From Clostridium_AD sp964467165 (GTDB taxonomy: Bacteria > Bacillota > Clostridia > Clostridiales > Clostridiaceae), in the NCBI GenBank assembly GCA_964467165.1, contig CAYXOL010000011.1:1-64000 (forward strand): a DNA stretch of 64,000 nucleotides, in the 5' to 3' direction. Positions 26,277 through 34,339 of this stretch are shown one piece after another. The position numbers and the translations under genes were made by a program. The notes beneath the pieces are model-generated. The model ran no database searches. It saw only the letters and a program-made list of their open reading frames with translations, and was not told where the DNA came from. Numbering within the stretch: the first letter of the stretch is position 1; every line of letters begins with the position of its first letter.

Positions 26277-26918
26277 ATGCAAATTAGAAAAATAAAGAAC
26301 AGAGGAGTTTTATTTACACATAGTAACCCTGGATGGGATTTAAATGTTTATTTAATCATGGGGAAAAAATATAATTATATTATTGATACAGGGTTAGGGT
26401 CTTTAAGCATTGATCCAGTTAAGGAATACATAAAAGGTGATAATAAAAAGACAATTGTGATAAATACACATTATCATTGGGATCATGTTTGGGGAAATGC
26501 CTCATTAAGAGATTGTATAATTATATCTCACAAATTATGTAGAGACATGATTGAATCAAAATGGGAAGATATGATGGTTAAGAATAACCAGTATTGCTAT
26601 GGTGAAGTTGGAATGTATCTTCCAAATCTGGTTTTTGAAAGAGAACTGTATTTTCCAGAAGACAAAATTAAATTATTTTATACACCAGGACATACAGTAG
26701 ATTCAATAAGCGTTTTAGATGAAAAAGAGAATGTGCTTTTAGTTGGAGATAATGTTGGTGACAGTATGGAGGATATTATCCCAAGCATTTATTGTGAGAG
26801 AGATGTTTATATAAATACAATGAAAAAATATGAGAAAATAGATTTTGACATTTGTATATCAGGACATAATAAAATCCTAAAAAAAGAAGTTATACGAAAA
26901 ATATTAAGTATGATGTAA
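26277..26918 (+). CDS. MBL-fold metallo-hydrolase
   Basis: A 213-residue protein with the metal-binding motif NTHYHWDHVWGN (HxHxDH, about residues 62-73), a second ligand region FYTPGHTVDSI, LLVGDNVGDS and a late ISGHNK. These are the ligands of a two-metal metallo-beta-lactamase-fold hydrolase. GGGAGG precedes the ATG. Substrate cannot be read from sequence; relatives include glyoxalase II-like and lactonase enzymes. It is in the accessory strip with no clear operon partner. Confidence 0.88.
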   Translation: MQIRKIKNRGVLFTHSNPGWDLNVYLIMGKKYNYIIDTGLGSLSIDPVKEYIKGDNKKTIVINTHYHWDHVWGNASLRDCIIISHKLCRDMIESKWEDMMVKNNQYCYGEVGMYLPNLVFERELYFPEDKIKLFYTPGHTVDSISVLDEKENVLLVGDNVGDSMEDIIPSIYCERDVYINTMKKYEKIDFDICISGHNKILKKEVIRKILSMM

Positions 26919-27016
26919 TTAAAGATGGAGTCATTCACAATTTTCATAAAGTAAGTCATATTGGTATAAAAGTGTGTATTGAATTATAAATAGATAATTA
27001 AAAAGGGGCGATTATT

Positions 27017-27523
27017 ATTAATAAGAAAATTGTATTATCAATTTTATGCTTGTTGATGATTTTAACTGGATGTACAACCCAAAATTCAAAGGATAAAAAG
27101 AATGACGTGGCTTTATTAAAGCCAAGGGAGGTTATAGAAGAATTTTTCAAATATTATAACCAAAAGAACTTGCAAGGTATAAATTCATTAAATACCGAGA
27201 GAAGATATTCTGATTCTGAAAAAGGTTGGGAATTTGATAATTTAGAATATATTAAAGTTATAAATATTGTTGAGGATACTAATCAAGCAGAAAAGGAAAT
27301 CCACATACGTAATGTCATACATGGTAAGGAAAAAAACTATATAATAGATATGGATAAAGAAAAACTAGAATTAGAGAATGTAATTATTTTCAAAGTGGAG
27401 TTTGAAGTTAAATATAAAAAGGACGGGATAGGTCCGAGTGATAGTGGGAGAGATAATTATGATTATATCTTAACCAGAAAAGACAAAAATTCACCTTGGC
27501 TAATAGACGGGGCTGGTCACTAG
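27017..27523 (+). CDS. Lipoprotein, DUF4829-like, apparent ATT start
   Basis: Read from ATT 27017 the product begins with two-lysine n-region, hydrophobic core and lipobox (INKKIVLSILCLLMILTGC), a textbook lipoprotein signal. AAGGGG at 27003-27008 has correct spacing to this ATT. The first standard start codon (TTG 27050) leaves only a few residues before the cysteine and has no ribosome site. The mature part (~150 residues) resembles secreted DUF4829-type proteins (EVIEEFFKYYNQKN). Either ATT is used, or the start codon has mutated and the gene is poorly expressed. Function unknown. Confidence 0.65.
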   Translation: MNKKIVLSILCLLMILTGCTTQNSKDKKNDVALLKPREVIEEFFKYYNQKNLQGINSLNTERRYSDSEKGWEFDNLEYIKVINIVEDTNQAEKEIHIRNVIHGKEKNYIIDMDKEKLELENVIIFKVEFEVKYKKDGIGPSDSGRDNYDYILTRKDKNSPWLIDGAGH

Positions 27524-27693
27524 TATTATCAAACAACATTAATAGAATGTGTAAATGCGGACTGTTAGTTCGTAGTCTTCTTATATGTTGTCGCAAGGGT
27601 ATCTTATGTTGAAGCAAATGAACCCATATTAATAATTGATGGTGGTTTTTAAAGTATCAATTTTATATTGGTTAGTAAGAAGGGGGTGATATT

Positions 27694-27867
27694 TTGGTTG
27701 CATTTTTTTTCTACGGTTCAATTATTGCTGGAATGGTACTGTATGGCAACACCGTTTCTATTATGAAAAAAATAAAGAGTGGAGAAGATACAGAATTAAA
27801 TACTTCTGTAGGGTGTATTTTAGTAGGATTTATTTTATTCTCTATTTTTCAAATATTTATGAACTAG
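27694..27867 (+). CDS. 57-residue two-helix membrane protein
   Basis: AGGGGGTGAT at 27681-27690 precedes TTG 27694 at ideal spacing. The product has two hydrophobic segments (VAFFFYGSIIAGMVLYG and CILVGFILFSIFQIF) joined by a polar loop rich in K, E and D. Unrecognised; too short for any family call. The 170 bases before it hold nothing I can assign. Confidence 0.6.
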   Translation: MVAFFFYGSIIAGMVLYGNTVSIMKKIKSGEDTELNTSVGCILVGFILFSIFQIFMN

Positions 27868-27950
27868 TTTTCATAATTACATTTAAGATTACTTCGCATG
27901 TTTCTAAATGAAGGACACAAGTAATAAAACCACCAAGGAGGTAGAAAAAA

Positions 27951-28322
27951 ATGAAACTTACGCACAGTTGTATTATTACTGATAATGTAAAAAAATTAAG
28001 TGATTTTTATAAAGAGGTATTACAGATTGAACCACAGTCCTATGGGGATGATTATGTTGAATTTCCAACTGATGGTGAAGTTCTTTCTTTGTTCAGTTTT
28101 AAAGCACATGAAGAACTTGCAAAAGGTTCAACAATACCATCATCAAATAGGTGTCTTGAACTTGAATTTAACGTAGATAATGTAGATGATGATTTTGCCC
28201 GTTTAGAACAATTGAATGTAACCATAGTAAAACCACTTACAACACAACCATGGGGAAATCGTTCATTCTATTTTAGAGACCCAGATGGCAATTTAATAAA
28301 TTTTTATACTCGCATAACATAG
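27951..28322 (+). CDS. VOC-superfamily protein (glyoxalase/bleomycin-resistance fold)
   Basis: A 123-residue, one-domain vicinal-oxygen-chelate protein: N-terminal LTHSCIITDNVKKLSDFYKE, a middle CLELEFNVDNVDDDFARL and C-terminal WGNRSFYFRDPDGNLINFY with the family metal-ligand glutamate apparently replaced by Asn (LINFY). AAGGAGG precedes the ATG. May be a dioxygenase-like enzyme or a drug-binding protein; function open. Confidence 0.85.
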   Translation: MKLTHSCIITDNVKKLSDFYKEVLQIEPQSYGDDYVEFPTDGEVLSLFSFKAHEELAKGSTIPSSNRCLELEFNVDNVDDDFARLEQLNVTIVKPLTTQPWGNRSFYFRDPDGNLINFYTRIT

Positions 28323-28532
28323 AAATTACTTTAATAAACTAATATAATATTTTCGGAGATTGTTTCTAAACTGTAATCCATTGTTCAATAATTTATACTG
28401 AATTTCGTTAAAAATAATCTCTAAATTATAAGTAATATACATTGAGGCAGTGTATTACATTTATAGAACAATATGATATATGAAAGATGTAAAACAACTC
28501 AATAAATAGTAATTTGTAGAGGAGATGTGAGT

Positions 28533-28766
28533 ATGAAAACAAGAACTATTATGATTTTTCCTGAATTTGATAATATTGATATGGCTTATGATTATATTCC
28601 ACATATGACAGTTGGAAAAGTATCTTCTAAGGCGTTGCTTGATAAAGCATTTGATGATGTAAAAAAATGTAATGATAAATTTAGCACTATGGTCAAAAAG
28701 ATATCAGTTGAAGTGATAGGTGAGCATGATGAATCAATTATCATAATAGAGCATGAACTAAATTGA
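28533..28766 (+). pseudogene. 2'-5' RNA ligase family protein with in-frame internal deletion
   Basis: Only 77 residues, against ~170-180 for the family. The first ~15 residues (TRTIMIFPEFDNID) look like the normal N-terminus, followed at once by the second catalytic motif (YIPHMTVGK) and the normal C-terminus ending in IIIIEHELN. The first HxT motif and about 90 residues are missing. The LigT fold needs both HxT motifs, so phosphodiesterase or ligase activity is unlikely. Start ATG 28533 behind GAGGAG. Confidence 0.72.
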
Positions 28767-28988
28767 AAGATTCCTTTGCAAAAATTTAAGAGAATTATTA
28801 ATAACTTTCTCATTTTAACTGGTACCTTTTATTTTTTTGTTATATGTAAGATTATTTAATAATGGTATAATATAGCAGATATTTGTTGAAAATGGTGTAT
28901 ATTGTAATGCGTTTGAACCACAAAAAAATATGGTTAACAAATGGAATGAATAATTAAATATCAATTTTGGTATAGAAAGGTGATAAAA

Positions 28989-29585
28989 ATGATATTCTGT
29001 AAAACTGAAGAATTAATTATTCGTATTTTGGAACATGGTGATAAACATTTAATTATAAAATGGCTTTCTGATAATAAAGTTCTTAAATATTATGAGGGAA
29101 GAAATAATCCATATGATGAAGATATGGTTGAAGAAAAGTTCTATAATGGGAATACTGATGAAACAAGATGTATAATTGAGTATTCTAGAATAGCCATAGG
29201 ATATATACAATTTTATCCTGTTAGTAAAAAAGAATTTGAAGCGTATGGATGTGGAAATTTTCAAGGTGCTATATTTGGTATGGATCAATTTATTGGAGGG
29301 ACTAAATATTGGGGACAAGGTATAGGAAAAATGTTAATGAAATTAATGATAAATTTTTTAATAAAAGAAAAAGATGCACAAAAAATCATATTAGATCCGC
29401 AATCTTGGAATAAAAGAGCAATTAGGTGTTATGAAAATAGCGGGTTCATAAAAGTAAAACTACTTCCTAGACATGAATTACATGAAGGTGAATTTAATGA
29501 TTGCTGGTTAATGGAGTATGACACAAAGTTCATAAGGGGGCAATATTGTGCTATAGGGTTAAATAAAGAATATATTATGAGGTGA
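28989..29585 (+). CDS. GNAT acetyltransferase, AAC(6')-Ie-like aminoglycoside acetyltransferase
   Basis: A 198-residue GNAT enzyme. The central MDQFIGGTKYWGQGIGKMLM carries the acetyl-CoA loop. ILDPQSWNKRAIRCYENSGF and HELHEGEFNDCWLMEY follow, very like the acetylating half of the bifunctional enzyme AAC(6')-Ie. Start ATG 28989 behind AAAGGTG. It could acetylate aminoglycosides at 6'-NH2; environmental homologues may have other roles. The C-terminus runs ~20 residues past the usual end. It is five bases upstream of the nucleosidase start. Confidence 0.82.
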   Translation: MIFCKTEELIIRILEHGDKHLIIKWLSDNKVLKYYEGRNNPYDEDMVEEKFYNGNTDETRCIIEYSRIAIGYIQFYPVSKKEFEAYGCGNFQGAIFGMDQFIGGTKYWGQGIGKMLMKLMINFLIKEKDAQKIILDPQSWNKRAIRCYENSGFIKVKLLPRHELHEGEFNDCWLMEYDTKFIRGQYCAIGLNKEYIMR

Positions 29586-29590
29586 ATAAA

Positions 29591-30268
29591 GTGAAAAATA
29601 TAGGAATGATTGTGGCTGTTGAAATAGAAGCAGCATTAAATAAATATGGGGTACCGATTAAAAAATTAGAATTTGTAGGATATTCGGTATATCAATATAA
29701 ATTAGGTGAAAATAATTTATTTGTTATACATAGTGGGGCTGGAGAAATAGCTGCTGCTATGACAACACAGTTTTTGATATCACAATTTAGAGTGGATTTT
29801 ATTGTAAACTTTGGTGTTGTAGGTGGTTTGACACATGAGATGACATTAGCGAGAACATGTATTGTTGAAAGTGTTGTGCACTATGATTTTGATACATCAG
29901 AGGCTGATGGCTGTGATGTTGGAAGATATCTTGATTACCCAAGTGTTTATATATCTACAACAAAAGAAATCATGGATAAAGCCCTTGAAAGTGAGCCATC
30001 GTTAAGAAAAGTAATTTGTGCTTCAGGAGATAAATTCATTGCAAAAAAAGAAAAAAAAGAAGAATTGCATAATATTTTTAATGCAGAGATATGTGAAATG
30101 GAGGCAGCTGGAATTGTTTTGACTTGTAATAAAAACAAAATTCCATGTTTATTGATAAAAACTGTATCTGACAGCATTACTGGTGGAGTTAGTGAATTTA
30201 AAAATGCGATTAATGAATCCGCAAGAATTTGTATAGAGATAACAGACAAAATCCTTACTAATTTTTAA
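29591..30268 (+). CDS. 5'-methylthioadenosine/S-adenosylhomocysteine nucleosidase-like protein
   Basis: A 225-residue PNP/UDP-phosphorylase-fold protein. It starts with the family MIVAVEIEAA, has HSGAGEIAAAMTTQFLI, FGVVGGLTHEM, the ribose-binding EMEAAGIV and the base-binding KTVSDSI. Such enzymes cleave adenine from thioadenosines. It is a diverged member, so another purine nucleoside is possible. Start GTG 29591, six bases after GAGGTG at 29579-29584, which lies across the end of the acetyltransferase gene, so the two are coupled. Confidence 0.85.
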   Translation: MKNIGMIVAVEIEAALNKYGVPIKKLEFVGYSVYQYKLGENNLFVIHSGAGEIAAAMTTQFLISQFRVDFIVNFGVVGGLTHEMTLARTCIVESVVHYDFDTSEADGCDVGRYLDYPSVYISTTKEIMDKALESEPSLRKVICASGDKFIAKKEKKEELHNIFNAEICEMEAAGIVLTCNKNKIPCLLIKTVSDSITGGVSEFKNAINESARICIEITDKILTNF

Positions 30269-30289
30269 GCAAAGAAGGCGTGAATATAA

Positions 30290-30643
30290 ATGAAATTTGA
30301 AATTATTGAGGAACACATAAGCGATAATCCAACACCAATTACAGTTGAAAAAGGTGCAATAGTAATGGTAGGAGAAAGGTCTAATAGTGCTGGAAGTTGG
30401 CCTAATTGGATTTATTGTTACAATCTAGATGGAAATGGTAAAGGATGGACTCCTGTACAGATTATTCAAATTGAAAGTGAATATGGAATTGTATTAGAGG
30501 ATTATTCTGCAATTGAATTATGCGTAAAAAAAGGCGATACAGTACATGGGGATATAGAATTAAATGGCTGGGTTTGGTGCAGTAAACTAAATGGGTTAGA
30601 AGAGGGATGGCTACCTAAAGAAAAAATGATGAAATTGAGGTGA
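30290..30643 (+). CDS. Two-repeat SH3-like domain protein
   Basis: A 117-residue protein made of two similar ~55-residue SH3-like units: NWIYCYNLDGNGKGWTP in the first and GWVWCSKLNGLEEGWLP in the second. No signal peptide, so probably cytosolic. It is known mainly as an accessory protein in Firmicutes; the ligand is unknown. It lies 21 bases after the nucleosidase and four before a 30-residue membrane peptide. Confidence 0.7.
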   Translation: MKFEIIEEHISDNPTPITVEKGAIVMVGERSNSAGSWPNWIYCYNLDGNGKGWTPVQIIQIESEYGIVLEDYSAIELCVKKGDTVHGDIELNGWVWCSKLNGLEEGWLPKEKMMKLR

Positions 30644-30647
30644 AGAA

Positions 30648-30740
30648 ATGAAAGCATGGAAAATTGGTATACCAATTATAGGCGGTGTGGCAATAATGCT
30701 TATATTGATGAATATTATTACTGGAAGTGGAAATACATAG
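30648..30740 (+). CDS. 30-residue single-helix membrane peptide
   Basis: GAGGTG is seven bases before ATG 30648. The peptide starts MKAWKIGIPIIGGVAIMLIL, a short lysine-bearing N-terminus and one membrane helix, then ends NNIITGSGNT-like. It follows the SH3 gene directly and may be co-expressed with it. Unrecognised. Confidence 0.5.
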   Translation: MKAWKIGIPIIGGVAIMLILMNIITGSGNT

Positions 30741-30808
30741 CATGTTGGTATTAGTGGGGTAGGGCTGATTGACAAATCTGCTTTTTATTAAGGTATAAAA
30801 ATCCTCGC

Positions 30809-30834
30809 CGGTTTCTGAGGCTCTAAAGTTTAAA
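30809..30834 (+). repeat. Second relic of the NUDIX gene 3' end
   Basis: 26 bases matching the intact NUDIX 3' end (24120-24145) at 24 positions; a weaker match (TATTAAGG) lies upstream. With the relic at 26 kb this makes three copies of the same gene end across the accessory strip. Confidence 0.65.
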
Positions 30835-30848
30835 TGTTATTTCAATAG

Positions 30849-30877
30849 TTGACATTAACATATTATAGGAATATAAT
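30849..30877 (+). promoter_or_regulatory. Consensus sigma-A promoter of the J-domain/VWA/PurA-like operon
   Basis: TTGACA (30849-30854), exactly 17 bases, TATAAT (30872-30877). A perfect match to the housekeeping consensus, ~99 bases upstream of the first gene. Confidence 0.9.
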
Positions 30878-30890
30878 AGTATCATACTAG

Positions 30891-30950
30891 TACAAAGTAA
30901 TAGAAAAAGTAGTGAGGGCAACCTCATATTTTTAATAATCTTACTTTGTA
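30891..30950 (+). promoter_or_regulatory. Structured leader of the three-gene operon
   Basis: TACAAAGTAA (30891-30900) and TTACTTTGTA (30941-30950) are a perfect 10-bp inverted repeat enclosing a smaller hairpin TGAGG/CCTCA (30913-30926). The structure lies between promoter and ribosome site. It may be an operator for an unseen repressor or an RNA control element. Confidence 0.5.
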
Positions 30951-30975
30951 TCATTATAATACAAAGGAGGTTTGT

Positions 30976-32022
30976 ATGAAATATACTGCAAATAATATTT
31001 TGGATATGAAAGAACCTGGTGAGTTATTTTCAGATAATATTGACTCGATTAAAGAAGAATATCTAAACTTAGCTAAAATTTATCATCCAGATCGAAATGA
31101 TAATTCAAAAGAGTCTAATGATGTTATGACACAAGTAAATTTTTTTTACACTGAATGTATAGATATGATTAATTCTGGAAGATACGAAAAACCAGGACTT
31201 ATAAAAATTACCGGCGTTGATAAAAAAACCTATGAAATAAAATATCGTATATCTCATAAATTCGAACTGGGTACTATGTATGTTGGAAATACCATAGTAT
31301 TGTATCTCCTTGATAAGGAGTATGAAGATTTATTTGTGAATAGCATGAAAGTCATAAATGATTTTACGTTCATTGATGAGAAAATGAAGTTGGAGTTTGA
31401 GGGATACTTGCCTAAAGTTATTAATAAGTTTGAAACCTTGGATGGTAGCTTTGGTATAGTGGTTAGTAAAACACCAGACCTTATATTACTTTCGGATGTG
31501 CTTGAATATTATGATGGTAAAATACCAGTACGCCATGTTGCTTGGATAATAAGTAGCCTTATGAATATTGTTTGCTATATTGATTATAATGAGCTATCTC
31601 ATAATTCAATTTCATTAGATAATTATTTTATATCTCCAAAATCCCATAGTGGTTCGCTGCTGGGTGGTTTTTGGTATTCGGTTCCTATAGGGAGCAAGAT
31701 GCTTTCAGTATCTGAGAAAACTTATTCAATTATGCCACCACATATAAAAAATAAAAAATGCGGAGATATACTAACAGACTTAGAATCAGTTCGCTTAATT
31801 GGTAGAGAATTACTTGGTGATAAGAACGGTACGAGACTTCTTGAAAGAAGAGATGTACCTTTAGCTATGGCCCAATGGCTTCGTAGTGTAGCTTCAGATA
31901 AACCATCAGTTGAATATTCTAAATGGTCAGAGGTTTTATATAAAAGTTTTGGTGAAAGAAAATTTATTGAAATGGATTTAACAGAAAATAGCTTATATAC
32001 AAAAATCAAAAATTTGAAATAA
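30976..32022 (+). CDS. J-domain protein with protein-pseudokinase domain
   Basis: A 348-residue protein. Residues ~1-70 look like a DnaJ J-domain with the diagnostic HPD tripeptide (YHPDRND, His37-Pro38-Asp39). The C-terminal ~200 residues look like a protein-kinase fold that has lost catalysis: the HRDLKPEN loop appears as HNSISLDN (209-216; Asp and Lys replaced, final Asn kept) and the DFG region reads GGF. Start ATG 30976 behind AAAGGAGG. First gene of an operon with a VWA protein and a PurA-like enzyme. The likely role is recruiting an Hsp70 or a client via J-domain and pseudokinase scaffold; inference. Confidence 0.75.
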   Translation: MKYTANNILDMKEPGELFSDNIDSIKEEYLNLAKIYHPDRNDNSKESNDVMTQVNFFYTECIDMINSGRYEKPGLIKITGVDKKTYEIKYRISHKFELGTMYVGNTIVLYLLDKEYEDLFVNSMKVINDFTFIDEKMKLEFEGYLPKVINKFETLDGSFGIVVSKTPDLILLSDVLEYYDGKIPVRHVAWIISSLMNIVCYIDYNELSHNSISLDNYFISPKSHSGSLLGGFWYSVPIGSKMLSVSEKTYSIMPPHIKNKKCGDILTDLESVRLIGRELLGDKNGTRLLERRDVPLAMAQWLRSVASDKPSVEYSKWSEVLYKSFGERKFIEMDLTENSLYTKIKNLK

Positions 32023-32041
32023 AATTAGAGGAGGAATTATA

Positions 32042-32974
32042 ATGGGAAAATCACGTTGGGACGATAAAGCATGGGAATCCTATTCTTTAAAAAAGATAAA
32101 AAGCACAACTACGGTGGAAGAAATTTATACCGCAAGATCTATAACTAATGAGCTTGACCCTAAAGGAATTACTATAAGGGAATCCTGTGATTCGGAGAGC
32201 AATCCTGAGTCTACACCGCTTATTGTTGCACTAGATGTAACTGGGTCAATGGGGAATATTTCAAATTCAATGGCAAGAGAAGGACTTAAAACACTTGCTA
32301 CAGAAATATATAGTAGAAAACCTATAACAGACCCACATATTATGTTTATGGGTATTGGCGATGTAGAAATGGGAGATAAAGCACCACTTCAAGTTACTCA
32401 ATTCGAAGCAGATATACGAATAGCTGAGCAACTTGCAAAAATATATCTTGAAAATGGTGGAGGAGGTAATAATTATGAATCCTATGCCCTTGCGTGGTTC
32501 TTTGCTGCTCAACATACTCGTATTGACAGTATGGAGAAAAGAGGCAAGAAAGGTTTCTTATTTACAATAGGAGATGAGTTGCCAACACCATATTTAAGAG
32601 CCCGTGATATTGAAAGAGTTATGGGGTATAAACCTCAATTTGAAAAAATATCTGCAAAGGAATTGTATACAATGGCTTCAAAGCAATACGAAGTATTCCA
32701 TATTGTTGTAGAAGAAGGAAATGGATGTACCTATATGGGAACAGATAAAGTTGTTGATGCTTGGAGTGAAATTATTGGACAACATGTTATTAGGTTATCT
32801 GACTACACAAAAATGGCAGAAGTAATTGTATCTACATTGCAGATAATGAGAGGTGATTCAACTTTAGATGAAGTTGTATCAAGTTGGGATGGTTCAACTG
32901 GAGTAGTGGTTTCTAAAGCAATCAAAGATTTAAGTAGCTCAGTTCAAACAACTGGCGGTGTGGTTAAGTTTTAA
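32042..32974 (+). CDS. VWA-domain protein (TerF/TerY-like)
   Basis: A 310-residue cytosolic protein. The metal-ion-dependent adhesion site starts VALDVTGSMGN (Asp65, Thr67, Ser69), a DxTxS form of the usual DxSxS. GGGGGNNYESYALAWFFAA-like glycine-rich and GDELPTPYLRARDIE segments follow, seen in bacterial VWA proteins with a regulatory role. No signal or membrane segment. GAGGAGG precedes the ATG; it starts 19 bases after the J-domain gene. VWA proteins commonly act as docking subunits with kinases or chaperone-like ATPases. Confidence 0.82.
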   Translation: MGKSRWDDKAWESYSLKKIKSTTTVEEIYTARSITNELDPKGITIRESCDSESNPESTPLIVALDVTGSMGNISNSMAREGLKTLATEIYSRKPITDPHIMFMGIGDVEMGDKAPLQVTQFEADIRIAEQLAKIYLENGGGGNNYESYALAWFFAAQHTRIDSMEKRGKKGFLFTIGDELPTPYLRARDIERVMGYKPQFEKISAKELYTMASKQYEVFHIVVEEGNGCTYMGTDKVVDAWSEIIGQHVIRLSDYTKMAEVIVSTLQIMRGDSTLDEVVSSWDGSTGVVVSKAIKDLSSSVQTTGGVVKF

Positions 32975-33001
32975 TTATAAAACATGAGGGGAGTATCTAA
33001 A

Positions 33002-34207
33002 ATGAGAAATATAAAGGTAGTTATTGGTGCAAATTATGGGGATGAGGGTAAAGGACTTATGACTGATTATTTTTCATCAGTATTAAAAGATGGAATAGTT
33101 GTAAGGTTTAATGGGGGTTCACAAGCGGGGCATACGGTGGAGAGGTCAGATGGAAGGAAACATGTATTTGGAAATATCTGTTCTGGGTCATTTGAAGGTC
33201 TACCAAGCTATTTTAGTTCTTTCTTCGTAGTTAATCCTATTACTTTCAACAAAGAACTAAATGAGTTAAATAAACTTAATGTATATCCCCATATATATAT
33301 GGACAGTAATTGCTTAGTTACTACCCCTTATGATATGTTACTTAATCAAGTTGCGGAGACTTCTCGTGGTAGCGCGAGGCATGGAAGTTGTGGATTAGGT
33401 TTTAATGAAACCATAACCAGAAGTTTGTCTAAGGCTTCTTTTAAAATTACTATTAATGATTTATTAAATGAAGAAGTGACACGAAATAAGCTTAAAACTA
33501 TAAAGGAACTCTATACTAGTCAGAGATTAAATGAATTGGGGATAAGTGATATACCTAAAAGATTTTCTGAGTTATTCACCAATGAAAATATAATAGAAAA
33601 TTTTATATTAGATATTAAAGAGATGTTAAGAGTAGTAAAAATTACAGATGTTGATATTTTAGCTGCTTACAATTCTATCATTTTTGAAGGAGCACAGGGA
33701 TTATTACTTGATCAAGATCATAAAAATTTTCCTCATGTTACTCGCTCAAATACAGGAATGAAAAATGTGTATTATATCCTAAGTCAATTAGGGTATAATG
33801 ATGAAGAAGTTGAAATAGTGTACGTTACAAGGGCTTATCTAACAAGACATGGAGCAGGTCAATTTCCTACTGAATTAAAGGAAAAGCCCTATACTAAAAT
33901 AGAGGATTTAACAAATATACCTAACCCATATCAAGGAACACTTAGGTTTGGATTTTTAGACTTAGATGAACTGTCGGAAACAATAAATAATGACCTTAAA
34001 AATGCAAGTGGTTTAAATTACAAAGTTAAATTAGCCATAACATGTTTAGATCAATTAGAAGAAGAAGTGGATTATGTATTGAACTCAAAGACTGTTAAGT
34101 CACCTGTTGCTGAATTTATAGAAAGTGCAATCTCTGCGGTTAAGGTAAAGGAAGGATATCTAAGCTATGGACCAACCCGAAAAACTATTACAAACAATAA
34201 AGTTTAG
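33002..34207 (+). CDS. PurA-like (adenylosuccinate synthetase family) enzyme, diverged paralogue
   Basis: A 401-residue protein, ~25-30 shorter than standard PurA. Motifs kept: NYGDEGKG (Asp14, Lys17), GGSQAGHTV (His44; usual form GGNNAGHT), FEGAQGLLLDQDH, TRHGAGQFPTE and LRFGFLDLDEL (for RRCGWLD). So the GTP site, catalytic Asp and His and the aspartate-binding loop appear present, but the IMP-contacting NN is SQ. Normal PurA condenses IMP with aspartate. As the third gene of a J-domain/VWA operon it may act on another nucleotide. Start ATG 33002 behind AGGGGAG. Confidence 0.82.
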   Translation: MRNIKVVIGANYGDEGKGLMTDYFSSVLKDGIVVRFNGGSQAGHTVERSDGRKHVFGNICSGSFEGLPSYFSSFFVVNPITFNKELNELNKLNVYPHIYMDSNCLVTTPYDMLLNQVAETSRGSARHGSCGLGFNETITRSLSKASFKITINDLLNEEVTRNKLKTIKELYTSQRLNELGISDIPKRFSELFTNENIIENFILDIKEMLRVVKITDVDILAAYNSIIFEGAQGLLLDQDHKNFPHVTRSNTGMKNVYYILSQLGYNDEEVEIVYVTRAYLTRHGAGQFPTELKEKPYTKIEDLTNIPNPYQGTLRFGFLDLDELSETINNDLKNASGLNYKVKLAITCLDQLEEEVDYVLNSKTVKSPVAEFIESAISAVKVKEGYLSYGPTRKTITNNKV

Positions 34208-34209
34208 TT

Positions 34210-34263
34210 AAGACTGTGTAGTCAGTGAAAGTTTATCTTTCACTAATTGCATAGTCTTTTTAT
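34210..34263 (+). terminator. Terminator of the three-gene operon
   Basis: Two-tier hairpin: outer AGACTGTG/(G)CATAGTCT with wobble and inner AGTGAAAG/CTTTCACT, followed by TTTTTAT. Confidence 0.85.
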
Positions 34264-34310
34264 ATGTCGAATTATGGAGAAAAAATGTAAGAAAGTAGAT
34301 TATTATGGTA

Positions 34311-34339
34311 TTGCTTGTAAAAAAAAACAATGATATAAT
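34311..34339 (+). promoter_or_regulatory. Probable promoter of the c-di-GMP enzyme/hybrid kinase pair
   Basis: TTGCTT (34311-34316), 17 bases, TATAAT (34334-34339). It would give a ~290-base leader before the start at 34632. In the whole 424-base gap (34208-34631) I see only the terminator, this promoter and AT-rich DNA; no c-di-GMP riboswitch core is recognisable. Confidence 0.55.

Noticed and set aside
27524..27690. Gene remnant downstream of the lipoprotein
   Set aside because: Short open stretches in several frames show no match to any family I know and no ribosome site.
24120..30834. Integrated element with att sites at the NUDIX 3' ends
   Set aside because: No integrase, recombinase or mobilisation gene in between; kept only as a decay/duplication observation.
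33002..34207. PurZ of a 2-aminoadenine phage genome
   Set aside because: The catalytic Asp14 typical of PurA is kept, as far as I recall PurZ replaces it, and no phage replication genes are near.
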